Shown here one piece after another: positions 47,199-56,864 of a stretch of 64,000 bases of DNA. The stretch is from the NCBI GenBank assembly GCA_004294225.1, contig REBA01000013.1, positions 1 through 64,000 on the forward strand, given 5' to 3'. Below the pieces are notes generated by a model, which saw nothing but the letters and a program-made list of their open reading frames with translations, searched no databases and had not been told where the DNA came from. The position numbers were made by a program, and so were the translations under genes. Source of the stretch: Cytophagales bacterium. Its GTDB lineage: Bacteria > Bacteroidota > Bacteroidia > Cytophagales > Cytophagaceae. The first letter of the stretch is position 1. Every line of letters starts with the position of its first letter.

Positions 47199-48497
47199 AT
47201 GAATATGGAAACTACTACAAACAAAATTTCAAGAGATACTCAGATATTTGATATCATCAATAGAGAAGCCCAAAGACAAGAGCACGGTATAGAGCTTATC
47301 GCTTCCGAAAACTTTACTTCTAAACAAGTAATGGAAGCTATGGGAAGTGTACTTACCAATAAATATGCTGAAGGTCTTCCCGGTAAAAGATATTATGGAG
47401 GATGCGAAGTGGTAGACGAATCTGAGCAATTGGCGATAGATAGACTAAAAGAATTGTTTGGAGCTGCATGGGCAAATGTACAGCCTCACTCTGGTGCGCA
47501 AGCCAATGCTGCTGTGATGTTGGCTTGTTTGAACCCTGGAGATAAAATCCTAGGATTTGATTTGTCACATGGTGGACATCTTACTCACGGTTCACCTGTA
47601 AATTTCTCAGGAAAATTATACCAACCATTTTTCTATGGCGTAGAAAAAGAAACAGGAACTATAGATTGGAACAAAGTAGAGCAAACAGCACTAAAAGAAA
47701 AACCAAAAATGCTGATTTGTGGAGCTTCTGCTTATTCTAGAGATTGGGACTATGAAAGACTTAGAAATATTGCAGATCAAGTAGGAGCTATTTTATTGGC
47801 AGACATTTCTCATCCTGCTGGTCTTATTGCCAAAGGCTTATTAAATAATCCAATACAACATTGTCATGTAGTTACTACTACTACTCACAAAACTCTAAGA
47901 GGTCCTAGAGGTGGAGTTATTATGATAGGCAATGATTTTGAAAACCCTTATGGTCAGATGACACCAAAAGGAGAATTAAAAATGATGTCTAATCTTTTAG
48001 ATATGGGAGTGTTCCCAGGCACCCAAGGTGGGCCATTAGAACATGTAATTGCAGCCAAGGCAATTGCTTTCCGTGAAGCCCTTTCGGATGATTATTATGA
48101 ATACGCTGTACAAGTAAAAAGCAATGCTCAAGCAATGGCTAAAGCATTTCTTGCTAAAGGCTATCAAATTATTTCTGGAGGTACCGATAATCACCTTATG
48201 TTGATTGATCTCCGTTCTAAAGGTTTGAGTGGAAAACAAGCTGAAAATTCTCTTATCAAAGCAGACATTACGATCAATAAAAACATGGTTCCCTTTGACG
48301 ACAAGTCTCCATTTGTAACTTCAGGAATGCGTGTTGGTACTGCAGCCATTACTACTAGAGGAATGAAAGAGTCAGATATGGAAAAAATAGTAGAATTAAT
48401 AGATACTGTATTGATGAATTTGGAAAACGAAGCCAAAATTGAAACAGTAAGGAAAGAAGTGAATCAATGGATGAAGAATTTCCCATTGTATGCCTAA
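47199..48497 (+). CDS. glyA: Serine hydroxymethyltransferase
   Basis: This 432-residue PLP enzyme interconverts serine and glycine and charges tetrahydrofolate with a one-carbon unit. The PLP lysine is K231 in [14 protein letters not shown]. The substrate motifs [11 protein letters not shown] (29-39), [13 protein letters not shown] (56-68) and [10 protein letters not shown] (94-103) are intact. Start may be the ATG at 47199 or the one at 47205; the second leaves a slightly longer leader. It has its own promoter and terminator. Confidence 0.97.
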   Translation: MNMETTTNKISRDTQIFDIINREAQRQEHGIELIASENFTSKQVMEAMGSVLTNKYAEGLPGKRYYGGCEVVDESEQLAIDRLKELFGAAWANVQPHSGAQANAAVMLACLNPGDKILGFDLSHGGHLTHGSPVNFSGKLYQPFFYGVEKETGTIDWNKVEQTALKEKPKMLICGASAYSRDWDYERLRNIADQVGAILLADISHPAGLIAKGLLNNPIQHCHVVTTTTHKTLRGPRGGVIMIGNDFENPYGQMTPKGELKMMSNLLDMGVFPGTQGGPLEHVIAAKAIAFREALSDDYYEYAVQVKSNAQAMAKAFLAKGYQIISGGTDNHLMLIDLRSKGLSGKQAENSLIKADITINKNMVPFDDKSPFVTSGMRVGTAAITTRGMKESDMEKIVELIDTVLMNLENEAKIETVRKEVNQWMKNFPLYA

Positions 48498-48515
48498 TTA
48501 AATTGATTGATATTG

Positions 48516-48547
48516 CCTCTAAACATTATGTTTAGAGGTTTATTTTT
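48516..48547 (+). terminator. Rho-independent terminator of glyA
   Basis: CCTCTAAAC (48516-48524) pairs with GTTTAGAGG (48530-48538) around ATTAT, followed by TTTATTTTT. It starts 18 bases after the glyA stop and overlaps possible upstream starts of tatC. Confidence 0.8.
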
Positions 48548-49403
48548 AACATTAAATACCAAAGTTATTTTATTTAATTTTTTTAATAACCTCAAAGACC
48601 ACAGTGGCGAGATGACATTTCTAGATCACCTCGAAGATTTACGTTGGCATGTAGTTCGTTCGGTGATTGCAATGATTGTATTCACTAGTATTGGTTTCTT
48701 TGGTATATCTTTTATTTTTTCTGAGATATTACTAGCCCCTATGCGAGATGATTTTTGGACGTATAGAAAATTATGCGAATTGAGTGATAGCCTTTGTATA
48801 TCAGGGATAAAATTTGAAATGCAAAACCGTACTATGACTGGTCAGTTTATGATGCACATTAAAACTGCACTAGTATTTGGCTTATGTTGCTCATTTCCTT
48901 ACTTAGTCTTCGAAATATGGAAGTTTATAAAACCAGGTTTATATCCAAAGGAACAAAAAGCGACAAGAGGTGCGGTTTTATTTGTAAGTGTCTTGTTTTT
49001 TTTAGGAATATTATTTGGTTATTACATCATTGTCCCACTTTCTTTTAATTTTCTAATCAATTATAAAATAGATGAAAGTATTCCTAATGTCATTGATTTG
49101 ACTAATTATATTTCCTTATTAACAGCAATGGTTCTAGGAAGTGGTATCATGTTTCAATTGCCGGTGTTGATTTATGTTCTTTCTAAAATTGGAATTGTTT
49201 CTCCTAAGTTGATGCGAACTTATAGAAGGCATGCTATAGTAGTTATCTTTATCGTAGCAGCTATTATTACTCCATCACCAGATTTCTTTACTCAGTCTAT
49301 TGTAGCACTTCCCTTGTTGATTCTGTATGAATTAAGTATATTTATTTCTGCAAGTGTACATAAAACTAGACAATTGGAACATGAAGAGTTTATGAATTCT
49401 TGA
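48528..49403 (+). CDS. tatC: Sec-independent protein translocase TatC
   Basis: TatC is the receptor subunit of the twin-arginine translocase in the inner membrane. Six hydrophobic segments and the typical FLDHLEDLRWHVVRS opening (from residue 31 of this start), with the periplasmic GLYPKEQKA segment, are seen. The start is uncertain: ATG 48528 lies in the glyA terminator stem, TTG 48507 before it, and ATG 48612 (MTFLDHLE) after it. Residues just before MTFLDH (LFNFFNNLKDHSGE) look like the usual TatC N-terminus of this phylum, so a start close to 48528 or a rare ATT at 48567 is plausible. rpiB follows after 24 bases. No tatA gene is in the window. Confidence 0.9.
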   Translation: MFRGLFLTLNTKVILFNFFNNLKDHSGEMTFLDHLEDLRWHVVRSVIAMIVFTSIGFFGISFIFSEILLAPMRDDFWTYRKLCELSDSLCISGIKFEMQNRTMTGQFMMHIKTALVFGLCCSFPYLVFEIWKFIKPGLYPKEQKATRGAVLFVSVLFFLGILFGYYIIVPLSFNFLINYKIDESIPNVIDLTNYISLLTAMVLGSGIMFQLPVLIYVLSKIGIVSPKLMRTYRRHAIVVIFIVAAIITPSPDFFTQSIVALPLLILYELSIFISASVHKTRQLEHEEFMNS

Positions 49404-49427
49404 TTTAGGTATTAATAATATATAATT

Positions 49428-49856
49428 ATGAAAATTGCAATTGGAGGAGATCATGCAAGCCCAGTCTATAAAAATTCTATTCAATCTATGCTCATAGACT
49501 TAGGGCATGAAGTGATTGATTTTGGAACATATACTGAAGATTCGGTTGATTATCCAGATTTTGCACATCCAGTAGCAAAATCAGTAGTTTCTAAAGAAGT
49601 AAGTTTAGGAATCTTAATTTGCGGAAGTGGCAATGGAGTAGCAATTACTGCTAATAAATATCCATCGATTAGAGCCGCCTTATGTTGGAATTCAGAGATA
49701 GCTAGTTTAGCTAGACAACATAATGATGCAAATATTTTATGTCTACCAGCAAGATTTATAGATTTAGATCTTGCTAAGTCTTGTGTTAAAGTATTTGTAA
49801 ATACTGAATTTGAAGGAGGGAGACACGCCACTAGAGTTTCTAAGATAAGTTGTTAG
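49428..49856 (+). CDS. rpiB: Ribose-5-phosphate isomerase B
   Basis: This 142-residue cytoplasmic enzyme interconverts ribose 5-phosphate and ribulose 5-phosphate. The family opening GGDHA (6-10), the active-site cysteine C65 in ICGSGNGVAITANK and H98 in ARQHND are present. The RpiB/LacAB family is otherwise known for allose or galactose metabolism, but these residues fit RpiB. It joins the arabinose enzymes in the pentose phosphate pathway, though it is in a tatC-rpiB pair and not in the ara operon. Confidence 0.93.
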   Translation: MKIAIGGDHASPVYKNSIQSMLIDLGHEVIDFGTYTEDSVDYPDFAHPVAKSVVSKEVSLGILICGSGNGVAITANKYPSIRAALCWNSEIASLARQHNDANILCLPARFIDLDLAKSCVKVFVNTEFEGGRHATRVSKISC

Positions 49857-50120
49857 CATTAGTTTTCTTAGCTCACTATTAATCTGTTTTTTGAAGTGTT
49901 TTTCGATAAATAGGAATAAAAAGAAAATGTGATACGTTCGCCTTTAACATTTTGAATGAATTATTGAGATTAGTTGATGAAAAAAGAATTTTACTAAGGT
50001 TGTGCTAAATGATACGATATAGCACTATCTTATGAAGAAGATAGCTAAGTCTAGATATGAATATAAATAATATTAATTTTATCGCTGCTATACCCCATAA
50101 ATCATCTTATTTCTGAAAAA

Positions 50121-51407
50121 ATGAATCTCAGATTCCCCTACATTATCAAGTGTTCATTAGTTATATACATTATACTTTTTTTAATAGGTAGTGTTAACAC
50201 TCAATTATGGGCACAAAGCAAGAAAAACCAATTAGAGAAAGAGAAAGAAGAAAACCTAAAGAAAATCAGTGAAACCAATAGAATTTTAGAAGAAACACGC
50301 ACAAAAAAAAGTGCTACCGTTGGGCAGCTTACCGCTATTAATCATCAAATCAATGCTAGAAATTCATTAATCAATGCTATAGCCTCTGAAATAGAGGAAA
50401 TGGATAAAGCCATTGCAGAAAATGAAAGTATCATGCTTTCCATGGAAACGGATGTAAATACCCTAAAAAAAGAATATGCAAATATGATTTATGTTGCCTA
50501 TAAATCTAATAATATGTATGACCATCTCACTTTTCTTTTTTCTTCTAAAACTTTTAATCAATTATATAATCGCTTACAATATTTCAAACAATATTCTGAC
50601 TCTAGAAAGAATCAAGTTCAACTTATCAATAAAGTAACCAATTATTTAAGCGAACAAAAGAATAAGATTTCTCTGCAAAGGGCTGAAAAAAATCAACTAT
50701 TAGAAAGCAAGACGAATGAAACAAAAGCATTAGATGAGCTAAAAAATCAACAAAATAAGCTAGTAGCTGAACTTTCTAATAAAGAGAAAGAGTTGAAAAC
50801 AGAGTTAGAAGAAAACAAAAAGTCGGTTAAAAAATTAGAAAAATTAATTACTGATTTAATAGCTTCAGAAAGGGAGCGGGCAATGAAAGAGATTGCTTCG
50901 GTATCGAGAAGCAAAAAAACGAAGAAAGGTTCTTTAAAAGAAAATATTACTAATGTTGATAAAGTAGAAGCTACACCAGAAGTAGTAGAGATGTCTAATT
51001 CTTTTGCTGGAAATCAAAATAGAATGCTATGGCCTGTTCAGCATGGAAGCATATCTCATCATTTTGGTAAGCAGCCTCATCCCGTTTTGAAAGGGGTTTT
51101 TGTAGAAAATCTTGGTGTAGATATTCAGACTTTAAAAAATGAACAAGTAAGGAATGTTTTTGAAGGGAAAGTAATTACTGTAGCTAGTGTACCTGGAATG
51201 AATAATGTGGTAATGGTTCAGCATGGTGAATATTTTACTGTATATGCAAAACTAAAAACCGTTAATGTTATTACTGGTCAAGATGTCAAACCCAGAGATA
51301 TTATTGGAGAAGTATATACAGATAAAAATGACGTTTCAGAGTTACAATTCCAAATATGGCGTAACAACGAAAAACAAGACCCAGAAATTTGGTTAAAGAA
51401 AAGATAG
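50121..51407 (+). CDS. EnvC-like protein with degenerate LytM/M23 domain
   Basis: This 428-residue secreted protein has an N-terminal signal-anchor-like segment (about 9-31), a long coiled coil (about 33-255, Lys/Glu/Asn-rich) and a C-terminal M23/LytM domain (about 305-428). The M23 zinc ligands are missing: the HxGxD segment reads NLGVD and the final HxH reads LQF. The protein is therefore probably not a peptidase but an activator of cell-wall amidases at division, like EnvC of E. coli. The coiled coil in EnvC binds FtsX. A partner FtsEX or amidase gene is not in the window. Confidence 0.88.
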   Translation: MNLRFPYIIKCSLVIYIILFLIGSVNTQLWAQSKKNQLEKEKEENLKKISETNRILEETRTKKSATVGQLTAINHQINARNSLINAIASEIEEMDKAIAENESIMLSMETDVNTLKKEYANMIYVAYKSNNMYDHLTFLFSSKTFNQLYNRLQYFKQYSDSRKNQVQLINKVTNYLSEQKNKISLQRAEKNQLLESKTNETKALDELKNQQNKLVAELSNKEKELKTELEENKKSVKKLEKLITDLIASERERAMKEIASVSRSKKTKKGSLKENITNVDKVEATPEVVEMSNSFAGNQNRMLWPVQHGSISHHFGKQPHPVLKGVFVENLGVDIQTLKNEQVRNVFEGKVITVASVPGMNNVVMVQHGEYFTVYAKLKTVNVITGQDVKPRDIIGEVYTDKNDVSELQFQIWRNNEKQDPEIWLKKR

Positions 51408-51411
51408 AGAA

Positions 51412-51981
51412 TTAAACCGTAGCTTGGTATTTTTCATTTACCCTAGACATTATTCCAAATATTATTGTACTGAAAAGCAAGTCGCTGATGATGGTAGTCT
51501 TAAAGAATGGAATGCCTGCTACATAACACTTCATCAATCCATCGATTGTATTTGGATAAAAGTTATAGCTGAACCAAGTGCCAAAGTTTGAAAGGAGAAA
51601 GAAACCCAAAGAAGCTATAATGCTTCCCATAGCTACTACCGAAATTTTTAAATTTTTTGATAACACAATTCCTAAACCAACAATTAATATATAAGATAAA
51701 TATTGCCAATAAAAACCTTCATAGAAGAAAGTAAAATGTTGGTTATAAATATAATTGATAAAAATATCGCTTACCCAAATACATAACAAGGGAAATAGGA
51801 AGGCATAAGACCTATTCAATAGGTAAAAGCCACACGATAGTGCTATTGCATTTACAGGAGAAAAATTAAACGGAAAGATATTTAGAAATGGAGTAAATCT
51901 AAAAGCAGTAACTAAGAGAGTAACTATTGAAAAAATAATTACGGGTAAATAAGATTTCTTAGAATTAGTTCCAATGTTCAT
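51412..51981 (-). CDS. DUF6580-like integral membrane protein
   Basis: This 189-residue protein has about five hydrophobic segments (about 11-29, 41-55, 59-76, 88-104, 111-135 and 160-178). FNFSPVNAIALSCGF near residue 38 and FLLSNFGTWFSYNFYPNTIDGL near 128 are the features of the DUF6580 group, which resembles the substrate-binding (S) component of ECF transporters. No ECF ATPase or T component is seen nearby, so function is unknown. It converges on the EnvC-like gene with 4 bases between stops. Confidence 0.75.
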   Translation of the reverse strand: MNIGTNSKKSYLPVIIFSIVTLLVTAFRFTPFLNIFPFNFSPVNAIALSCGFYLLNRSYAFLFPLLCIWVSDIFINYIYNQHFTFFYEGFYWQYLSYILIVGLGIVLSKNLKISVVAMGSIIASLGFFLLSNFGTWFSYNFYPNTIDGLMKCYVAGIPFFKTTIISDLLFSTIIFGIMSRVNEKYQATV

Positions 51982-52100
51982 GGTGAAGATTTTTATATAT
52001 ATAACAAATATTTCTATTTTTCGCTTTAATTCAAAATTTAAAATTAATCTTGCATCAATTTTATTATATAAACTTAATATAAGATTTCAAATAATTGCAT

Positions 52101-53726
52101 ATGAAATACATTGTTTCAATCGTCTTGTTCTTAAGTATGCTGCAAGGCCTTGCCCAATCTACTTTTCGCAATCCCATATTGCCTGGCGCCTATCCAGACC
52201 CTAGTATTTGTAGAGTGGGAGATGACTACTATTTAGTTAATTCTAGTTTTGAGTACTTCCCCGGTGTTCCTATTTGGCACAGCAAAGATTTAGTTAATTG
52301 GGAATTGATTGGTCATGCCGTTACCAGAGCTAAGCAGTTTGATTATAGTGGTATATGTTCCTCCTGTGGATTTTGGGCACCAAGCATTCGATTTCATAAG
52401 GGACTTTATTATTTGTCTGTAACCTGGGTAGATTGGAGAATGAAAGTGGGGTTTAAGAACGTAATTCTTACCGCTACCAATCCTGCAGGACCATGGTCTG
52501 ACCCCTCAGTAATCACTGATGATATTTGGGGAATCGACCCTGCCATATTTTTTGATGACGATGGCAAAAACTATTGGCTAATGAACCACCCAGCAGAACC
52601 AGGGGCTCATCAAGGAGCCTCTACTATCATGATACAGCAAATAGACCTAGCTGCGATGAAACTTATCGGAGAAAAGAAAATTATAGGAAAAGGAGCACAA
52701 ATAGATGCTAAGTATGCAGAAGGGCCTAAAATGTTTAAAAAAGATGGCTATTATTACCTATTCATTGCCGAAGGAGGTACAGGAGTGAACCATGCGGTAA
52801 CCGTATCTAGAAGTAAAAACATAGAAGGGCCTTATGAAAATTTTCAAGGTAATCCTATCCTAACGCATCGAAACATGGGATATACTTCCCCCATCATCAA
52901 CATTGGTCATGCAGATATAGTAAAAACAGCTAATAAAGAATGGTGGATGGTATGCCTAGGTTCAAGGACACTAGCAGGAACCGACAATATTTTTGGTAGA
53001 GAAACGTATCTTGTTCCTATGACCTGGGACAAAGACCAGTGGCCTATCGTTAGCCCTCAATACGGTCAAGTAAGAGCAGAGGAACGCAAACCAAATCTAC
53101 CTGAATTTAAGGCTGCCCAATTTGCTTCAAAAGACGATTTTGAGACCTCCTCTTTATTGCCCTATTGGGTTACCATTCGTATCCCAAAGGAAAATACCTA
53201 TCATCTAAAAAATAAAGGATTTCTTACCTTGAATCTTCAATCTTGTTCTTTAAAAGAGCTATCAGAACCAGCATTTGTAGGACAAAGACTTAGATATAAG
53301 CAAGGAGATATTATCACTAATCTTAGTTTTCAACCCAAATCAGAAAAAGAAGAAGCGGGATTAGCTATTTATAAATCCGATAAAGCTTATTTAAGATACG
53401 TTCTTTCAAAAAATAAGAATGGCAATATATTAACCATAATTAGCCGCAAAGACAGTTTTGAGGTAGTGTTGTTCCGTAAAGAAATTTTGGATATAAATGC
53501 TCTTCAATTAAAAATAATTCAGCAAGAGAATAAGTTTACCTTTTATTATTCAGAATCTCAAAATGCTTGGCAATTGGCGTACAAAGATTTTACAGGAAGC
53601 CTTTTTAGCGTGGAAGAATCAGGAGGATTTATGGGGACAATGGTAGGCATGTATGCCAGCAGTAATGGCAGCGAATCTAAAAATTTTGCAAAATTTGATT
53701 GGTTTGATTATATTTTAAAAAATTAA
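52101..53726 (+). CDS. GH43 glycoside hydrolase (beta-xylosidase/alpha-L-arabinofuranosidase type)
   Basis: This 541-residue secreted enzyme has a signal peptide (1-19, ending LAQ), a five-bladed beta-propeller (about 22-325) and a C-terminal beta-sandwich (about 340-540). The three GH43 acids are visible: D33 (AYPDPS, base), D146 (GIDPAIF, pKa modulator) and E207 (YAEGPK, acid). Such enzymes release xylose or arabinofuranose from plant xylan or arabinan. The ATG at 52101 was preferred to the TTG at 52095 because it starts the signal peptide directly. It precedes the GH92 gene by 6 bases, so both are one transcript. Confidence 0.92.
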   Translation: MKYIVSIVLFLSMLQGLAQSTFRNPILPGAYPDPSICRVGDDYYLVNSSFEYFPGVPIWHSKDLVNWELIGHAVTRAKQFDYSGICSSCGFWAPSIRFHKGLYYLSVTWVDWRMKVGFKNVILTATNPAGPWSDPSVITDDIWGIDPAIFFDDDGKNYWLMNHPAEPGAHQGASTIMIQQIDLAAMKLIGEKKIIGKGAQIDAKYAEGPKMFKKDGYYYLFIAEGGTGVNHAVTVSRSKNIEGPYENFQGNPILTHRNMGYTSPIINIGHADIVKTANKEWWMVCLGSRTLAGTDNIFGRETYLVPMTWDKDQWPIVSPQYGQVRAEERKPNLPEFKAAQFASKDDFETSSLLPYWVTIRIPKENTYHLKNKGFLTLNLQSCSLKELSEPAFVGQRLRYKQGDIITNLSFQPKSEKEEAGLAIYKSDKAYLRYVLSKNKNGNILTIISRKDSFEVVLFRKEILDINALQLKIIQQENKFTFYYSESQNAWQLAYKDFTGSLFSVEESGGFMGTMVGMYASSNGSESKNFAKFDWFDYILKN

Positions 53727-53732
53727 AAATAT

Positions 53733-55982
53733 ATGTTTTATAATTTTAGGAGAAAAGATTTCATTTTCTATTTAATTCTAGGAGCCTTTAATATTACTAA
53801 AGTATTTTCACAAACTTTCACCCAATATGTTGATCCAATGATAGGGACTGCTGGAAATGGGCATACCTTTCCTGGGGCTACAGCACCTTTTGGATTAGTT
53901 CAGCTTAGCCCAGATACAGATTATCATGATTGGGCAAGATCATCTGGTTATATTTATGCAGATTCTACTATTATAGGCTTTTCTCATACCCACTTGAGTG
54001 GAACAGGTGTTAGGGATTTAAATGATTTAATTTTAATGCCATTTTTGGGAAAAGTTAAGCGTTCAGACTTATTTGCAGGAACTGCTAAGGATGTTCACAA
54101 AGGATATCGTTCTAAATTTAGTCATGCTTCAGAAATTGCTAGCCCAGGATACTACGCTGTTACTTTAGAAGACGATCAAATTAGGGCAGAGCTTACTTGT
54201 TCTGAAAGAGTAGGTATGCACAGGTACACCTTTCCAAAGTCAGATTTCTCCAATATAGTTATTGATCCTATCCAAGAAGTTGGAGAAACTGAGTTTTGGA
54301 ATACATCAAGTTCTGGAATAGTTGATGTTGAGCTAAAATTTATCAACGACTCTACTATAGTGGGGTATAAACATTCTACAGGTTGGGCAACTAGACAATA
54401 TTTTTATTTCGTAATTCAATTTTCTAAGCCATTTATTGACTATGGGGTAACAGATTGGAATGAAGAACATTTATATAAAACACGCTTTAAGTCAAATAAA
54501 CAAACGAAAGGTTTTGTAACATTTAAAACAAAAGCGAATGAGTCCATAGTTTGTAAAGTTGGAATATCAAGTGTAAGTATTGATGGAGCTTGGAAAAATA
54601 TTCGTTCAGAAGTTCCTCATTATGATTTTGACAAAGTAAAGAAAGATACCGAAAATAAATGGAATAAACAGCTAAGTAAAATTCAAATTGAAGGCACAGA
54701 AGTTCAAAAGAAAATTTTTTATACAGCAGCTTATCATTTAGCCATTGCTCCTAATGTTCTTTCTGATGTAGATGGCACTTATTATTCGGTATATGGAAAT
54801 ACAACCAAGAAAGCTTCTGGCAAACAATATTATTCTACTTTTTCACTTTGGGATACCTACAGGGCGGCACACCCATTGTTTATATTTACGAATCCAGATA
54901 AGGTTGCAGATTTTATCAACTCTTTCTTAGATTTTTATGAAGATAAGGGCTATTTACCATTTTGGCCACTTTGGGGTTGTGAAACAAATTGTATGATTGG
55001 TAATCATGCTGTACCAGTTATTGTAGATGCTTATTTAAAAGGAATTAAGGGTTTTGATGTAGAACGAGCGTATAAAGCCGTTTATGAATCTTCAATAAAA
55101 CCATCCTATAAATCTGAGGTGGATGTTTTGCATCAATATGGATATTTGCCTTCAGATATAATTCATGAAGATGCTGTATCTAAAGCCTTAGAGCACTCTT
55201 ATAATGATTGGTGTGTTGCTCAATTTGCTAAGGCATTGAATAAAACTAAAGACTATGAATTTTTTACAAGTAAATCTTATGCTTATAAAAATTTATATGA
55301 TAAACAATTAGGATTCATGAGGGGGAAAAATGCAGATGGAAGTTGGCATGAAACTAAAAATTTTAATCCTAATAAATTTGACATGAGGTATTATACCGAA
55401 GCTACGGCATGGCAATATCTATGGTATGTGCCACAGGATGTTTATGGACTAATCGACCTAATGGGTGGCAAAGAGAAATTTGCTCAGAAGTTGGATTCTA
55501 TGTTTAAATTACCAAGTAATTATGAAGGCTTCAGAGCAGATATTACAGGTTTAATTGGTCAATATGCACATGGTAATGAGCCAAGTCATCATATTCCATA
55601 TTTATTTAATTATGCTGGTAAACCCAAGCTTACGCAATATTATACCCATAAAATTATCAATACCCAATATTCTGATAAAGTAGATGGCTTATGTGGGAAT
55701 GAAGATTGTGGGCAAATGTCTGCTTGGTATTTATTTAGCTCGATAGGTATGTATCCTCAAAATCCTTGCGGTGGTATTTATGATTTGACAGCACCAAGCG
55801 TAAATCAAGCCAAAATTTTATTAGAAAATGGAAAGATGTTTGAAATAAAAGTAAAAAACCCCTCTATTCAAAATCGCTATGTTAAATCTGTTCGATTAAA
55901 TGGCAAACCTATTATTGATTGGAAAATAAATCATCAGCAAATTTTGGCAGGAGGTATTCTAGAATTTGAATTAATGAAGTAA
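53733..55982 (+). CDS. GH92 alpha-mannosidase family protein
   Basis: This 749-residue secreted enzyme has an N-terminal signal (about 1-26, ending VFSQ), a beta-sandwich (about 28-290) and an alpha/alpha-barrel (about 320-720), the GH92 layout. The opening YVDPMIGTAGNGHTFPGAT is typical. The acid is probably E556 in YTEATAWQY. The base region reads GNEDCGQMSAWY (about 655-666), where the usual GNDDCGQ has Glu for the first Asp. GH92 enzymes are calcium-dependent alpha-mannosidases; the linkage (1,2, 1,3 or 1,4) cannot be told. It is transcribed with GH43. Confidence 0.9.
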   Translation: MFYNFRRKDFIFYLILGAFNITKVFSQTFTQYVDPMIGTAGNGHTFPGATAPFGLVQLSPDTDYHDWARSSGYIYADSTIIGFSHTHLSGTGVRDLNDLILMPFLGKVKRSDLFAGTAKDVHKGYRSKFSHASEIASPGYYAVTLEDDQIRAELTCSERVGMHRYTFPKSDFSNIVIDPIQEVGETEFWNTSSSGIVDVELKFINDSTIVGYKHSTGWATRQYFYFVIQFSKPFIDYGVTDWNEEHLYKTRFKSNKQTKGFVTFKTKANESIVCKVGISSVSIDGAWKNIRSEVPHYDFDKVKKDTENKWNKQLSKIQIEGTEVQKKIFYTAAYHLAIAPNVLSDVDGTYYSVYGNTTKKASGKQYYSTFSLWDTYRAAHPLFIFTNPDKVADFINSFLDFYEDKGYLPFWPLWGCETNCMIGNHAVPVIVDAYLKGIKGFDVERAYKAVYESSIKPSYKSEVDVLHQYGYLPSDIIHEDAVSKALEHSYNDWCVAQFAKALNKTKDYEFFTSKSYAYKNLYDKQLGFMRGKNADGSWHETKNFNPNKFDMRYYTEATAWQYLWYVPQDVYGLIDLMGGKEKFAQKLDSMFKLPSNYEGFRADITGLIGQYAHGNEPSHHIPYLFNYAGKPKLTQYYTHKIINTQYSDKVDGLCGNEDCGQMSAWYLFSSIGMYPQNPCGGIYDLTAPSVNQAKILLENGKMFEIKVKNPSIQNRYVKSVRLNGKPIIDWKINHQQILAGGILEFELMK

Positions 55983-56132
55983 AGCTCAATTGTTCCAAAT
56001 TACTTCTTAGTTATTAAATTTATATGAAATTACGTTGAAGAAGTATTTTGTATTTTATTTAACTTCAAGAAAAATAAAATCAAACCCTATTTTCAAAATT
56101 TGGTTGATCTGATTTTATGAAATCTCTATTCG

Positions 56133-56705
56133 ATGAATAAACTTATCAAAATATTTTTAGCCAATAAAAGGTCATTTTCTCTCCTATTAATTTATGGTAT
56201 TTTATGTTTTGGGGTAGCTTGTAAATCCTCTAAGCAATCAAAGAATAAAGATGTAGCTAAAGTTTCTACCAAAAAACCGAGAAAAGAAAAAATTAAGGAA
56301 ACCCATTCTCCCTCCAATGAACAGGTTGAACAAGTAATCAAAATAGCAAAGTCATATATAGGTACTTCCTATAGATATGGGGGTACTAATAGAGCAGGAT
56401 TAGACTGTTCTGGTTTGGTAATGATTTCCTATAAAGGAATTGAGATACAACTTCCAAGGAATTCCGAACAACAGAGCAAAGTAGGTAAAGCAATTTCCCT
56501 AAAAGATATTCAAGCAGGTGATTTATTGTTTTTTTCAGACAAGAAAGGGCATAAAAAGATAAGCCACGTAGGTATAGTTACTGAAGTGAAAGATGAAAAG
56601 AACATCAAGTTTATTCATGCTACTACCAAACTTGGGGTCGTAGAGAATAACTTAATGTCAGAAGTCTATTTCCCTATTTTTATCAAAGCCACTAGGGTAT
56701 TATAA
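56133..56705 (+). CDS. NlpC/P60 cell-wall peptidase, lipoprotein
   Basis: This 190-residue protein has an N-terminal signal with a lipobox-like end (CFGVAC, Cys30), a Lys-rich linker and an NlpC/P60 domain (about 65-188). The catalytic triad is C92 (LDCSGLV), H145 (SHVGIV) and H162 (FIHATT). Such enzymes cut peptide stems of peptidoglycan, usually between D-Glu and the diamino acid. It appears to be a single-gene unit between the GH92 gene and the tRNA. Confidence 0.9.
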   Translation: MNKLIKIFLANKRSFSLLLIYGILCFGVACKSSKQSKNKDVAKVSTKKPRKEKIKETHSPSNEQVEQVIKIAKSYIGTSYRYGGTNRAGLDCSGLVMISYKGIEIQLPRNSEQQSKVGKAISLKDIQAGDLLFFSDKKGHKKISHVGIVTEVKDEKNIKFIHATTKLGVVENNLMSEVYFPIFIKATRVL

Positions 56706-56732
56706 AAAAATCCTAACGATTATGTTAGGATT
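56704..56732 (-). terminator. Terminator of tRNA-Ala
   Basis: AATCCTAAC (56709-56717) and GTTAGGATT (56724-56732) form a 9-bp stem with a 6-base loop, 7 bases after the tRNA on the minus strand. The A run at 56704-56710 gives the T tail on that strand. It also overlaps the stop codon of the NlpC/P60 gene. Confidence 0.8.
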
Positions 56733-56738
56733 ACAAAG

Positions 56739-56812
<74 letters not shown>

Positions 56813-56864
56813 TAATAATTGCCAAAGCTATAAAATATTGGTAATAATTAAAAATAGATTCCAT

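Noticed and set aside
50024-50045. Small hairpin CTATCTT/AAGATAG before the EnvC-like gene
   Set aside because: The stem is only 7 bp, AT-rich, without a T tail or known motif.
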